Below, one piece after another: positions 43,545-53,844 of a stretch of 64,000 bases of DNA (position 1 is its first letter; each line of letters starts with the position of its first letter). The position numbers were made by a program, and so were the translations under genes. Location: positions 70,124,877 to 70,188,876 of the forward strand of contig CM059192.1 in the NCBI GenBank assembly GCA_030323885.1, read 5' to 3'. Under the pieces are notes generated by a model. The model had not been told where the DNA came from. It did no database searches and worked only from the letters and a program-made list of their open reading frames with translations. Origin of the DNA: Branchipolynoe longqiensis. Lineage: Eukaryota > Annelida > Polychaeta > Phyllodocida > Polynoidae.

Positions 43545-43690
43545 CATATGAACCATCCTGGTCACAGCACCAACGACATGAGAGTGTTGCAGAGATACCA
43601 CCTATGAAGTAAGATTCGAACCCATTTCTGCCATTCCACTGAAAGTCCTAACCGTTTTTCCACCTAGGCTCTCTGATGGAATCAACCTAG
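43545..43690 (-). mobile_element. SINE-B fragment
   Basis: The complement reads AGAGAGCCTAGGTGGAAAAACGG then TTAGGACTTTCAGTGGAATGG and ATGGGTTCGAATC, i.e. the same tRNA-like head layout as 36624-36731. Downstream GTTGGTGCTGTGACCAGGAT corresponds to GGTTGCCGTGATCAGGATCC there. Confidence 0.7.
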
Positions 43691-43701
43691 TGTATGGTAT
43701 G

Positions 43702-44046
43702 GTTGGTTGTAGGAATTTCACGTCCTGGCAACATATAAGGTCATATCAGGACGGGTACCGACTTGTGCCAGTTTTCACTCATGGTGACTTTATAGTGGTG
43801 CCCCATTGGGAAATCAGGCCGACAGCAGCATGCCCCCCCCCCCCACACACACACTCAGTCACATTATCCTGACACTGGGCAACCAGTCTTTACCTTGTCC
43901 TTGTCCTATTAATGCCAAACGCCAAGCTAGGAAGCGAAAAGTATCAAACATTTTATTTGTCATTGGCTTGACTCGACTGGCAATCGAACTCCCGATCTTC
44001 CACGCGGTAGGCCTGCGCTCTACCGATTCGGCCACCGCGTCCGGTC
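43702..44046 (-). mobile_element. SINE-A, type-2 head, full-length
   Basis: GGTTGGTTGTAGGAATTTCACG to TCTACCGATTCGGCCACCGC and GTCCGGTC. A C run (43830-43841) has expanded inside the body after ACAGCAGCATG. Confidence 0.92.
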
Positions 44047-44459
44047 TCAACCTAATGTAACTAACTATGAATATAATGGTTACCTTTATAATCTAGAATA
44101 TTATTTTAGCACTTCAAATGTTAAGGCCCAGTCAGACCTTACCGGACTGAGTACCGGATGCCACCGGACAAAGAATTGTCTAGTCTGGTGGTGTTGAACT
44201 GTTGCAACGGCCGCCATACGAAACGGATGCTAAACGGACACTAAACGTTCATTAACTAATAGCCAATGGACGAGAAGCAGATGAGAACCGGATGGCAACC
44301 GAATGTCAAACGGACGGACCGGACACCAACCGGACACCGACTGGACACCAACCGGACACCTACTGGACTGTTCACAGGCGCGCCAAAAACTGACGGACTG
44401 AATTCCCACAGCACCATCAACGGACTCTTCAGGATACAAACCAGACCAAACGGATGAGT

Positions 44460-45942
44460 CATCATCATGCTGTCGGTCGCGATGCGACAAAGACTGCTTT
44501 CATTACTTGACTGCCGCTCTCCATTTAGCTCTCTGCTGTGAGAGTTGTGTCCATGAGTCGGTCTTAATGTCTCTCAGCTTCAGGTTTCTCTTGATGGTAT
44601 CTTTGAACCGGAGACGGGGGCGCCCTCTCTTTCTGTAGCCAGAAGACAGTTGAGAATAGAGGATCTGCTTTGGTAGCCTGTCTGATGACATCCTCATGAG
44701 GTGTCCAGTCCACCGGAGATTCTTTTTGATCAGAAGATCTTCCATAGAGGGCAGCCCCATCCGTTCGAGTATTTCCTTATTCGTCACTTTGTCCTTCCAG
44801 GTTAGCCTCATGATTGAACGCAGATGTCGCATCATGAAGGCATGCAGCTTTTTCACCTGCTGTCTGTACACTGTCCAGGCCTCGGCTCCGTATAGTAGGG
44901 TGGATAGCACGATTGCGCGGTAGATCTTACCTTTGACCCGAATGGACACATGGTGGTTGTTCCACAGTCTCTGGCGTAGTCGGCCGAAAGATGCGCTAGC
45001 CTTGGCCATCCTCCTCTGTATCTCAGCATCAATGCGTCCTTCACTTGATATAGTGTTTCCGAGATAGGTGAATTCCGGAACAGAGTTCAGCTTGTTTCCG
45101 TCAACCATGATCTCCTCCTCTCGGGTTCTTGTAGAGTTGGGTTGGTACAGCACCTCCGTCTTCTTGATGTTAATTTTCAGGCCAAACTTCTTTGATGCAT
45201 CGGAGAAAGCGTCCACTATTTTCTGGGTCTCTTCAGCATAGTGGGCAACCAGTGCACTGTCATCTGCGAATAGTAGCTCTCTCACCAGTATCTGAGTAGT
45301 CTTGGTCTTCGCTCTGAAGTGTGCGAAATTGAATAGGTCAGCGCTCTGTCTGGACTGTATATAGATGCCATCCCCCATGTCTCAGAAAGCCTCGTCTAGC
45401 ATTGCTGATAGGAAGATGGAGAAGAGCGTGGGGGCCAGTACACAACCTTGCTTGACCCCATTGGTAACCCCGAACGATTCCGAGACTTCCCCTCCAGCAC
45501 TAACGTTCGCCATCATTCCTGTATGTAGAGCCTCGATCATAGTTGTGAACTTCTCTGGGCATCCGTACTTCCTCAGTAGCTGCCATAGCCCGGTCCTCCC
45601 GACTGTGACATTTCATGAAAGCTGCCTGCAAAAGTGTTGAAGTGCTGCTGGCTTTTGCAAGTTACCAGCGGCACTCTCTCGGGGAGCAAATAGAGGTTTC
45701 ACAGCGGCAAGAACATGTCAAGACAGGCGCAAAACTATTTGTCCCTGCACTGGCTGGTCGGGAGATGTTGGAAGTTCCATACATCAACCGCCCTTAATGC
45801 TGCCACAGTGACATGTTTTTCTGTTTAGGGTTTGCTCCCTTAGCCTTTGGTTCTGTCAAGGACCTGTACCACAAGGCAGTGGTTTAGAACTCTGCAAGGC
45901 AGGGGCGTCAAACTCCCTGAGGTATTGCTATACCTCCATACC
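44460..45942 (-). mobile_element. RTE-like non-LTR retrotransposon, internally deleted
   Basis: Inserted into MITE-7 with perfect 11-bp duplications AACGGATGAGT (44449-44459, 45943-45953). The minus-sense 5' end at 45942 (GGTATGGAGGTATAGC) is the same as in the short copy at 56836-57269, so it is a real element end and not a truncation. About 335 bp of 5' region joins directly to the middle of the reverse-transcriptase frame near 45605, so endonuclease and N-terminal RT are missing. The 3' end is an (ATG)n tail. Confidence 0.9.
44503..45605 (-). pseudogene. RTE-like reverse transcriptase, C-terminal part
   Basis: Recognisable RT from the fingers/palm onward: a GVKQGCVLAPTLFSIFLSAM block (about 45430-45490), then an in-frame TGA at 45382-45384, then the catalytic LFADDSALVA (FADD about 45260-45275), INIKKTEVLYQP, an LLYGAEAWTV motif and a C-terminal RWTGHLMRM...KRGRPRLRFKD segment typical of this LINE group. 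The N-terminal endonuclease is absent. With one stop and a missing front half it cannot make a working enzyme. The 291-codon open part after the TGA begins at an ATG of no special significance. Confidence 0.9.
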
Positions 45943-46505
45943 AACGGATGAGTAACGGACATGAAACGGACAAAACTGACTAAACGGACTTAAAATGGAC
46001 ACCAACCGTACACCTGAGTCCGGCGGTGTCCGGTACAAGTTTTGTGCATGTTCAAAACTTGTCCCGGACACCTCCAGACACCACCGGACAGATAACGGAC
46101 ACGCCAGATGCCAACCATATATCAACCATACATTGCCATATTTCACTGGACAGTGTCCATTTTCTATCCGGTTCCTCAATCCAGTGAGGTCTGACTGGGG
46201 CTTTATGAATGCAACAATCCTATAACAATAAAGGGCTTTGATCACAAAAACAGAAAACAAAGGCCTTACTATAAATATAATAGTTAACTTTATGATGTAA
46301 AATCTTCTTTTTCAAACTTCAAATGTTAGCAATGCGATAATGCTCCTTCAATAAAATGCGTTGATCACATCAACAGAAACAAGACCTTACTATGAATATG
46401 ATAGTTAACTTTATGACGTAGAATATTATTTTCAAACTTCAAATGTTAATGACGCAATAATGCTTCATCAATAAAAGGCTTTGATCACATAAACAGAAAA
46501 ATGAG

Positions 46506-47449
46506 AAAGAAAAGACCACGTCCTACCAATTCTGGGAGCTGCAGTGTTACTGATGGCTGCGATCAATCAAGGCCAGGCTGATTTTCGTCTGGATCTCTGG
46601 TAGCCATAACAACCGGCAAAAAACGAAAACGAGGGTGTCGTCTGCTCGGTCCCAGAGCGTTCTACTCGTATTTCAATTCGCACCAGAATTTGTTTACAAA
46701 ATTGAGTGACTCATCCATCAAAAACCTCACAACCCACCTCACACCCCACAGTCAAATTGGGGCGGAGTTGTGTGTTTATTTATTGGGGTTTTACGTCTTA
46801 GAGGCGTTTAATGTAAAATCAGGACGGATACCAAAATTTGTGACAATGAAAACTCATGGTCATTTTATAAAGCTGCCCCCCAAGGCACAAGGCACAATAC
46901 ACTTCACTGACCGGTGGCAATGCTGGGAAACCCCTGCTTATCGGCACCAGAATATGACAGAACTAAAAGCTGATACAGAAATATATTTGAAATTCACCAG
47001 CATATTTATTTACCAAGGCTTTTACTTTTTGAATTTTATATTTAAACTGTAAATGTGAAATACAAATACCGTGTTAAACTATGGCTAGATCTATTCCTAT
47101 GGCACTGGACATAGTGTTGCAATTTAAAAATAACAGATACCTGGCCATACCACACGCCCAGTCATATATCCTCTAAAATTATATAGAGACCACATATTTT
47201 GAAGGGGAAAAAAGACCCAAGACAGTGGCAAAAACAGTTATGCATTCAAACTCCTATGTAGGATATTAATCAGCATTTATTTACATATTTCGGGAGTATT
47301 TGGTCTGTATTATACATTAGTGTAGCTGAGGTTGATGTACGGTTTAATGTTCTGGTTTAACTTTCTTTTTTAATTATAAATTCTCAATGTTTGGAAGTTA
47401 TGGACTGTCAGATAGAAGATCTTATCATATATGATATGACCAATGTAAC
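46506..47449. other. Unassigned, with degenerate SINE-A piece
   Basis: Inverse SINE-A scrap at 46785-46881 (GGGGTTTTACGTCTTAGAGGC to TTTATAAAGCTGCCCCCC). The rest is AT-rich with no gene. Confidence 0.5.
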
Positions 47450-47743
47450 CAGACGGGATGGCTGAATGAGTTAGAGCGTCTGTCTCCCATCTTGGTAGAC
47501 CATGGGATCGTGGGTTCGAACCCTGCTATAGGCAAACCAATGACTTATTAAAAATTGATACTTGTCGCTTCCTAGCCAGGCGCTCAGCATTATTAGGATA
47601 GGGCAAGGACTGGTTGGCTCAGTGTCAGGTTAATGTGACTGAGTCATGGTGCTGGTGGCCTGGTCTCCCAGTGGGGCAGCACTATAAAGTTGCCATGAGT
47701 GCACACTATCACAAGTCGGTACCCGTCCTGATATGACCTTAAG
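47450..47743 (+). mobile_element. SINE-A, 3'-truncated
   Basis: AACCAGACGGGATGGCTGAATG to CGTCCTGATATGACCTTAAG. It stops before GATGTTGC and the tail, with a small deletion around GGATATCAGG. Confidence 0.9.
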
Positions 47744-48334
47744 TAAAATATTCCGATAATCGGCAGAGTGGGGAAATGGAAATCCTCTATTATTATTCTG
47801 TGTGGCCGGCCAAGAGTGTGTGTATGTTGTGTATGGCTTGGCCCATGCTTGGGCGCAGGTAAGTAGAGAATTAGGGATGATTGGCAGGTCTGGGTGAGCG
47901 CACTCAGTGCCTGGCTCTCTGCTGAGGTAGGGGTGGCGGAATTCAATCATTTCCCGGAACAGTGCTTGCTCTATCTTTAAATTAACCTTTAATAGTGAAT
48001 TATAAACCCCCCCCCCCCCCCATCCCCATCCTTCTCCTACTACAATGGAGGACATGTAGGGCCTACAAAGCAAAGCCATTGTTTTACGGTTGTCATTTTT
48101 AGAAATAGAAAGGAGCTATGGATGCATCCAATAGTTCCGCTCATACACCATCCGAACACCAAAGAACCCCAGAGGGCATATTTTAGTTGCTCAGAAATAT
48201 GAAATATAAGTATGGGCCATGATGTCACTTACTGCTTTTGAGAATTATAATGTTCTCCTCGGGAAAGAATGGCGAATGAAGAGAAAGAAAGAGAGAGAGT
48301 GTGTGTGTTGGGAGTTGGGGTTAGTTTGCTCTGT
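47744..48334. other. Unassigned stretch
   Basis: A C run at 48007-48020 and a GA run at 48278-48307. No supported gene. Confidence 0.5.
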
Positions 48335-48535
48335 TGGTGTTTTGTGTTCTAGCAACATTTAAGGTACTATCAGCACGGGTACCTTGATGGCAACTATACA
48401 GTCCGGCCCAACTGGGAAATCACGCCATCAGCACAGATGACCCAATAATCCCACTCAGTGACATATTATCTGGACACTGGCAATGTCGAGCGCCAGACAG
48501 ATGTTAAATCTTTGGTATGGCTCAGCTGCGATTGG
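48335..48535 (-). mobile_element. SINE-A, degenerate
   Basis: GTGTTTTGTGTTCTAGCAAC, then ATCAGCACGGGTACC, ATCACGCCATCAGCAC, with large deletions and a worn 5' end. Confidence 0.7.
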
Positions 48536-48653
48536 TTGATTGGTCTAAGGAGCTCTCGCGTGGGAAGCGAGTACAGTGCCCAGTCGGCTATTTCACTCGG
48601 TTGAGGGTTAGAAGACCGAAAGCGAGGGCACAATGGCGAAAAGGTGATTTAAC

Positions 48654-48982
48654 GGTTTGTTTGTTGTTATTTCACGTTCCTAGCAACATCGAAGGTTATA
48701 TCATTATCAGGCTGGGTAGCGTGACAGTGTGCTTTAATGACAATTTTATAGAACTGTCCCACTGGGAAACCAGGTTGCCGGCACCATGACCCAATATCAC
48801 ACAAAGTCACATTATCCTGACACTGTGCTAACCAATCCGTGCCCTATCCTATTAATGCCGAGCACCAGGCTAAGTAGCAACGAGTATACATTTGGTAAGT
48901 CATTGGTTTGACTCGGCTGCGGTTTCGAACTCCCGACCTTCTGCACGGGAAGCCTGCGTTTTACAATTCAGCTGCCGCGACA
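48654..48982 (-). mobile_element. SINE-A, type-2 head
   Basis: GGTTTGTTTGTTGTTATTTCACG to TTACAATTCAGCTGCCGCGAC. Carries a short insertion (ATTATC) in the GGTCATATCAGG segment. Confidence 0.88.
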
Positions 48983-49285
48983 TGTGTCATTGAAAGGTAA
49001 GCATGCTGGAGAAAGTCGGGCAATGAAGGCGAAATGGTTCCTTGAACTTTCATTCTTCATGAACAACAGAGCGTGTCACGAATGTCCCTCAGATGGTGCC
49101 ACCACACACGCACGCTAGTCGTGTCACGTGACATTCGTGACAGGCTTTTTGGTCCAATCAGAGCGATTCAGCGCACGGCGCATGCCCAGAGCGATGCATG
49201 TGGCAGCAAATCCATGTTGGCAGCCTGGTTGGATAATATGTATTGTGTGCTTATTTCCTAAGGTAATTTCACATAGATTTGGCCA
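48983..49285. other. Unassigned, with a 13-bp hairpin
   Basis: TGTCACGAATGTC (49074-49086) and GACATTCGTGACA (49129-49141) are perfect inverse copies around a 42-nt loop containing GTCACGTGAC. It could be a short MITE end or an exapted hairpin. Nothing else seen. Confidence 0.55.
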
Positions 49286-49627
49286 TTCCACATGGGATGG
49301 CCGAATGAGTTGAACACCCGTCTCCCGTTTTGGTAGATCGTGGGATTCGAACCCACGGGTTCGAACCCTGGTCGAGTCAAACCAATGACTTAAAAATTGA
49401 TACTTGTCGCTTCCCAGCCAGGCACTTGGCATTATTAGGATAGGGCAAGGACTGGTTGGCTCAGTGTCAGGATAATGTGAGTGAGTGGGATATCAGGTCA
49501 TGGTGCTGGTAGTCTTGTCTCCCAGTGGAGCAGCATTATAAAGTCACCATGAGTGCCCATGGTCACAAGTCGGTACCCATCCTGATATGACCTTAGATGT
49601 TGCCAGGACATAAAACAACCAACCAAC
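49286..49627 (+). mobile_element. SINE-A, full-length, double B box
   Basis: CCACATGGGATGGCCGAATG, with GGGATTCGAACCCACGGGTT CGAACCC giving two B-box copies, to GTTGCCAGGACATAAAAC. Flanked by AGATTTGGC on both sides. Confidence 0.92.
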
Positions 49628-49713
49628 AGAGATTTGGCTGTATATCTTCATTTACAAAAACAAACAAACAAATATATCTATTCATGACGGATCACATTTC
49701 TTAAATCTATTAA

Positions 49714-50064
49714 AGTTGTATAGTCTGATGGTTTTTACGTTCTAACATTTTCTTTGATAAATACATTAGTTTGATCTTTATATTAATCTACTTTAATTTA
49801 GTTTGAAATAACTTTTATGTTAAATGGCTAAATTTTGGAGATATCTTAACTGAAGACATGCACAAATAATTTTGGCAAGCATGCCAAAACTCTTACACCA
49901 TAGGCTTCTGCAGTAACAGGTTCTATTAAATAGACTCAGTATTGCCTTCAATGTGGCAACAAATACTGAAGAAGTGCATCAGTATCTAAGTTAGATACGT
50001 AGAATCACATCTAGGTGAGTGTTTTGGTTTTGACAAATGTAATACTTCATGGGACTCTGCTGCT
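49714..50064. mobile_element. MITE-4, copy 6
   Basis: TTAA on both sides (49710-49713, 50065-50068). AGTTGTATAGTCTGATGG to TGGGACTCTGCTGCT. The central TTTTGGCAAGCATGCCAAAA palindrome is intact. Confidence 0.9.
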
Positions 50065-50096
50065 TTAAACTCAATAATGAATGCATATAACTTTTG

Positions 50097-50328
50097 TTGT
50101 TGTTGGTACATTAGTTGTTTAAGCAGGAGAAATTTCAATCGTGGACGATTGGTCTTCCTCATTCCACTACTCCTTGCCCTATCCTAATAATGCCGAGCGC
50201 CTGGCTCGGAAGCAACAAGTATACATTTTTAAGTCATTGGTTTGACTCGATTAGAGTTCGAACCCATGGTCCATGATCTACCAACATGGGAGACGGACGC
50301 TCTAACTCATTCGGCCATCCCGTCAGGT
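50097..50328 (-). mobile_element. SINE-A2 (alternative tail), best copy
   Basis: TTGTTGTTGGTACATTAGTT, AGCAGGAGAAATTTCAATCG, GGACGATTGGTCTTCCTCAT, then the SINE-A core (CTATCCTAATAATGCCGAGC) and a standard head complement (CATTCGGCCATCCCGTCAGG). It shows that one head/core joins two unrelated 3' tails. Confidence 0.88.
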
Positions 50329-50371
50329 TATAAGGCGGTTCTATTAAATTGGGCAAATGCCTACTTGTCTG

Positions 50372-50672
50372 CAACTGGGCGCGTACCCTAATCGGTAGAG
50401 ACGCGGGCCACGAGTCAAACCAATGACTTACAAAATTGATACTTGTTGCTTCCTAGCCTGGCGCTCGACATTAATAGGATAGGACAAGGACTGGTTAGCT
50501 CAGTGTCAGGATAATGTGACTCAGTGAGATATCAGGTCATGGTACTAGTGGCCTGGTCTCCGAGTGGGGCAGCACTATAAAGTCACCATGAGTGCACAGT
50601 GTCACAAGTCGGTACCCATCCTGATATGACCTTAGATGTTGCCAGGGTGTAAAACTCTAACAACCAACCAAC
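50372..50672 (+). mobile_element. SINE-A, worn type-2 head
   Basis: CAACTGGGCGCGTACCCTAATCGGTAGAGACGCGGGCC head remnant, GAGTCAAACCAATGAC, to GTTGCCAGGGTGTAAAACTC. The B box is deleted. Confidence 0.88.
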
Positions 50673-51183
50673 ATCACCCTATTGTCAAAAGTCGGCTTCA
50701 GCTGACCTAATCTTCTATTCATGCGAATAATGCCAGACGAATGAGTTATGCCCGGTACACACCTCCCATATAGAACCTAAAACTGCCCGTTTCACGGCTA
50801 AGTTTGAGTTTTAGTCGGTTTCAGTCTTTAGGTGTGTGACCCCCTAACACACCTAATGCCTAGTACACACCTCCCGTATACGATCTAAAACTGCCCGTTT
50901 CGCGCATAAAACTGAGTTTTAGTCGTTAGGTGTGCGACCCCCGCGCACACTAGACGCTTGCGATTCGCGTATAAAACTAAGTTTTAGGGCTTACAACTCA
51001 AATCGCAACCGATTCGAAAAACGAATCGGCCCGTTCGAGAATCGGTATATGTGAGCGGTCAGTCGTATCGTATACGGTAGGTGTGTGCTAGTCGGTGATC
51101 GATCGCGTCGGGGTTTTAACGCATCAGCCAATCGCCGGGCCGCGAAGGGTCATGTGACCGTGTCCATACAAAAACGATGCAAA

Positions 51184-51900
51184 ATGGCGGACTGGACGAA
51201 CGAGGCGGAGGTAGCAATGGTAGAGATGTGGCAAACCATGCCGTGTCTGTTTGATGTGTCCTGCCAAGACTATTCCAACCGGGTCAAGAAAGTCGGTGCG
51301 TTGGCGGCGATCTCCGCAGAAATTGGACAGTCAGGTACGCCCGTTTTCCCCAATAATATTGTAATTTTTGTTTGTCGTCATTGTTGTGAAATGCGCCGGT
51401 GGTTGAAAATGGCTTCTGCTTAGGTTGTCGCTCTCACATGAAAATTACATTAAGTTATTGGTTTTCAAATCAAAGTTAGCGGGGTAACAGTAACACATCG
51501 GTAGAGAATAAATGTTCTTTCTTTATTTGTCTTATTCACGAAAAGGCCAGTTTTTGTGTCGTTGACAAGTTTACAAAAAAGGCTACTGCAAATTACCTGT
51601 AACTAATCGCGAAACGTAATTGCGGAACGGCCATAATGGCCATAAATAATCAGCTAAATGACCCACAAAATTGTTATAATCGTGAAACGGCTCGCGTTGT
51701 ATGTCAACATGCCGAAAAATATTATACAATACAATACAAGACGGGTATAATTTGTTTTTACAGCATCGTCCATCCAGAAACGGATGACGAATCTCCGAAC
51801 CCAGTATACACGCTTTCGTAAACAAACGGCCTCGGGTTCAGCAGGGAAGCGTCTGACCGCCCGTCAAAAATGGATCCAGACGTCGCTGTCGTTAAATTAG
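51184..51900 (+). CDS. Myb/MADF-like protein of the Harbinger element
   Basis: Two exons join to a 95-residue frame: 51184-51334 (donor TCAG/GTACGC) and 51764-51900 (acceptor TTTTTACAG/C). Exon 1 gives MADWTNEAEVAMVEMWQTMP and CLFDVSCQDYSNR, the tryptophan-bearing helices of a MADF/Myb-SANT trihelix. Exon 2 gives KRMTNLRTQYTRFRKQ, then SGSAGKRLTARQKWIQ, the usual third helix and linker. In known Harbinger systems the partner binds DNA and carries the transposase to the nucleus and to the ends. The frame stops shortly after the DNA-binding domain (LSLN then TAG), so the usual C-terminal half is missing: truncation, or an exon I did not find. Confidence 0.85.
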
Positions 51901-52332
51901 TCGGTTAAATTAGTCGGTTAACGTTTTTTAGTCGGTTCCACTATTCAAGTAAGACAAAGATGTAGCTCATAGGCCCGTTACTGGGTCCTTTTCTTTTGTA
52001 AAAATGTTGCAATCTGATCATTATTCTGAGTATGACAATTAAATTAGTTGGTTAAGTTGTTTTGGTCGGTTCCATTATTCAACTTTAAGACAAACATCTA
52101 GCTTAAGTTTTAGTCGGATCCATTTTTTTTATCACACTGTGTGTACTCATACTAAGAACGTTAGTTTTAGTCGGTTCCATTATATTTTACTCACACTGTG
52201 TGTACGCACAGTGCTAAAGATTTATTCTGATTCTGCTGTGGCAGAGTTGTTGTTACTGTATTCTATACTTGTTACGGTATTCTATTAAAGTTGTGTGAAA
52301 TTCAATAAAAAAACCATATAAAACAATCTTAC

Positions 52333-52971
52333 CTTGAAATAATCGTTCTTCAGCGACTGGTAGATGGCGTCACAGGTCTCGGGGACAATTTGGCCGATGG
52401 TGGTTGCCCCCACACGAAACAGGTAGCTGAGACTCCGGAAGGATTCACCTACAAACACAATTAAATTTTGGTTAGATATATCGGTTTATTTAAATTTCTA
52501 GTTGCTAAACTAAATTATTTGGTTACATATTTCGGTTTATTTCAATTTGAATATATTTAAATGTGAGCACAGAGCAACGATATCGTGAATCCGACAAGGA
52601 GACAAATATGTTGAAAATAAAGTTAAGTCCTTACCAGTTGCCATGAATCGCAGCGTGACGGCCAACCTCTCCGCAGCCGAGATCGACGCTCGATATCGGG
52701 TGTTTTGGCGCGTGATACGATCCTCTACCAGGCGCAACAACTCGTCGAACTGATCCGACGGCATACGGCTGAAGTTGGTGAAGGCCTGTGGCTCGTCCCT
52801 GCGTAGACCAGCCATCAGGGCATTGAATGCTCCTAGCTCCGATCTTTGAGCGATGTGTGGCCGAACCCACACATTTCGAGCAATCTTCCGACGTCGTCGG
52901 CGACGGCGTATGACAAGCAAAGCAAGCCCAATAGCCACGGCTCTCTTTTGAGCAGTTGAACGCGGCGCCAT
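52333..52971 (-). CDS. Harbinger (HARBI1-type) transposase, N-terminal exons only
   Basis: Exon 1 runs from 52971 (ATG, MAPRSTAQKRA) to 52635 with donor CTG/GTAAGG; exon 2 is 52448-52333 (acceptor TTGTAG/GTGAAT, donor CAAG/GTAAGA). The joined frame reads ...RLAVTLRFMATG then ESFRSLSYLFRVGATTIG and VPETCDAIYQSL, the conserved helix-rich N-terminus of HARBI1-like proteins. An Arg-rich block (RRRRRRR) at about residues 20-30 could be a nuclear signal. No sequence for the DDE catalytic domain follows within the element, so the protein would be catalytically dead. An upstream in-frame ATG at 53082 also exists. Confidence 0.88.
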
Positions 52972-53415
52972 GTTGCTGCTCAGTTTAAACGGCTCAACGT
53001 GGTTCGCGGCCCCGACGCCAGTCGCAGCGATAAAAAACAACTTGGCGCCATCTAGCGTTGCTGACCGACGGCCGATCAACAACTGCTAGGAGGCGCTGAT
53101 GCGAGTGTAGTTCGCGCTAAATACACCAGGTTCGTGGAACGCAGTCGCGAAACGGACGGTATATGTGCGCACACCCGATTGGTATATGTGAGCACCCCCT
53201 GTCGTCAGTTTTAAGTCGCAAACGGGATGGACCGAGTCGTGACGCGTTGCGTCGGCCATCCAGTTTTAGTGCGCGAATCGTATACGGTAGGTGTGTACCG
53301 GCATTTAAGCCTTCCGATTCACGACTTAAAACTCAGTTTTAGGGCTTAAGTATAAGATTCGAAAAATGAATCAGGCAGTTTTAGGTTTTATACGGGAGGT
53401 GTGTACCGGGCATTA

Positions 53416-53506
53416 GTTGGGAAACGGGACGGGTCGGGTTGTGACGGGTCTCGTCGGGCAGTCAGTTTTAGCGCGTGAATCGTATACGGGAGGTGTGAAC
53501 CACGCT
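53416..53506. mobile_element. Extra Harbinger right end outside the main TIR
   Basis: GGGAAACGGGACGGGTCGGG to CGTATACGGGAGGTGTGAAC then CACGCT parallels 53205-53298 inside the element. TTA follows at 53507-53509 where the SINE resumes. Two successive insertions at the same TTA, or a tandem end, would explain this. Confidence 0.65.
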
Positions 53507-53844
53507 TTAGAGCGTCCATCTCCCGTGTTGGTAAATTGTGGGGTCGTGGGTTCAAACCCTGGTCGAGTCAAACCAATGACTTAAAAATTGATACTTGTCG
53601 CTTCCTAGCCTGGTGCTCGGCATTATTAGGATAGGACAAGGACTGGTTGGCTCAGTGTCAGGATAATGTGACTGAGTGGGATATCAGGTCACGGTGCTGG
53701 CGGCCTGGTCTTCCAGTGGGGCAGCACAGAAAGTTGTCATGAGTTTGCACTGTCACAAGTCGGTACCCATCCTGATATGACCTTAGATGTTGCTAGGACG
53801 CAAAACCACAACAAACAAACAAATCTATTCATGCGAATAATGCC

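Larger units (their letters stand above)
44124..46202. mobile_element. MITE-7 interrupted by an RTE-like element
   Basis: Left AGGCCCAGTCAGACCTTACC, right complement AGCCCCAGTCAGACCTCACT, flanked by TTA on both sides (44121-44123, 46203-46205), a Harbinger-class signature. The interior is ACCGGACACC/AACGGAC repeats; a TGCATG-centred palindrome with AAGTTTTG arms is at 46034-46062. Without the RTE insertion it is about 585 bp. Confidence 0.9.
44055..46505 (+). repeat. ~127-bp tandem array interrupted by MITE-7
   Basis: Units contain CTATGAATAT.ATAGTTAACTTTATGA, TTTTCAAACTTCAAATGTTA, GCAATAATGCT and AAAGGCTTTGATCACA. The pieces before 44123 and after 46203 join at TTA to make one unit. Two more units run to 46505. 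Confidence 0.85.
50749..53412. mobile_element. PIF/Harbinger-type DNA transposon, deletion derivative
   Basis: Left TGCCCGGTACACACCTCCC and the exact complement at the right, flanked by TTA (50746-50748, 53413-53415), the classic Harbinger target. It encodes two convergent genes, a Myb/MADF-like DNA-binding protein on + and a HARBI1-type transposase on -. Only the first two transposase exons remain; the DDE part expected between about 51900 and 52330 is absent. Extra TIR-like blocks inside (50853-50885, 51063-51092, 53280-53298) suggest nested or duplicated ends. Confidence 0.92.
50733..53823 (+). mobile_element. SINE-A split by a Harbinger-type element
   Basis: Head piece CCAGACGAATGAGTTA ends at 50748 and the rest resumes at 53507 (TTAGAGCGTCCATCTCCCGTG) through GTTGCTAGGACGCAAAAC and a CAAA tail. 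The SINE keeps its own 19-21-bp duplication beginning TCTATTCATGCG at 50714 and 53824, so both outer boundaries are certain. Confidence 0.95.
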
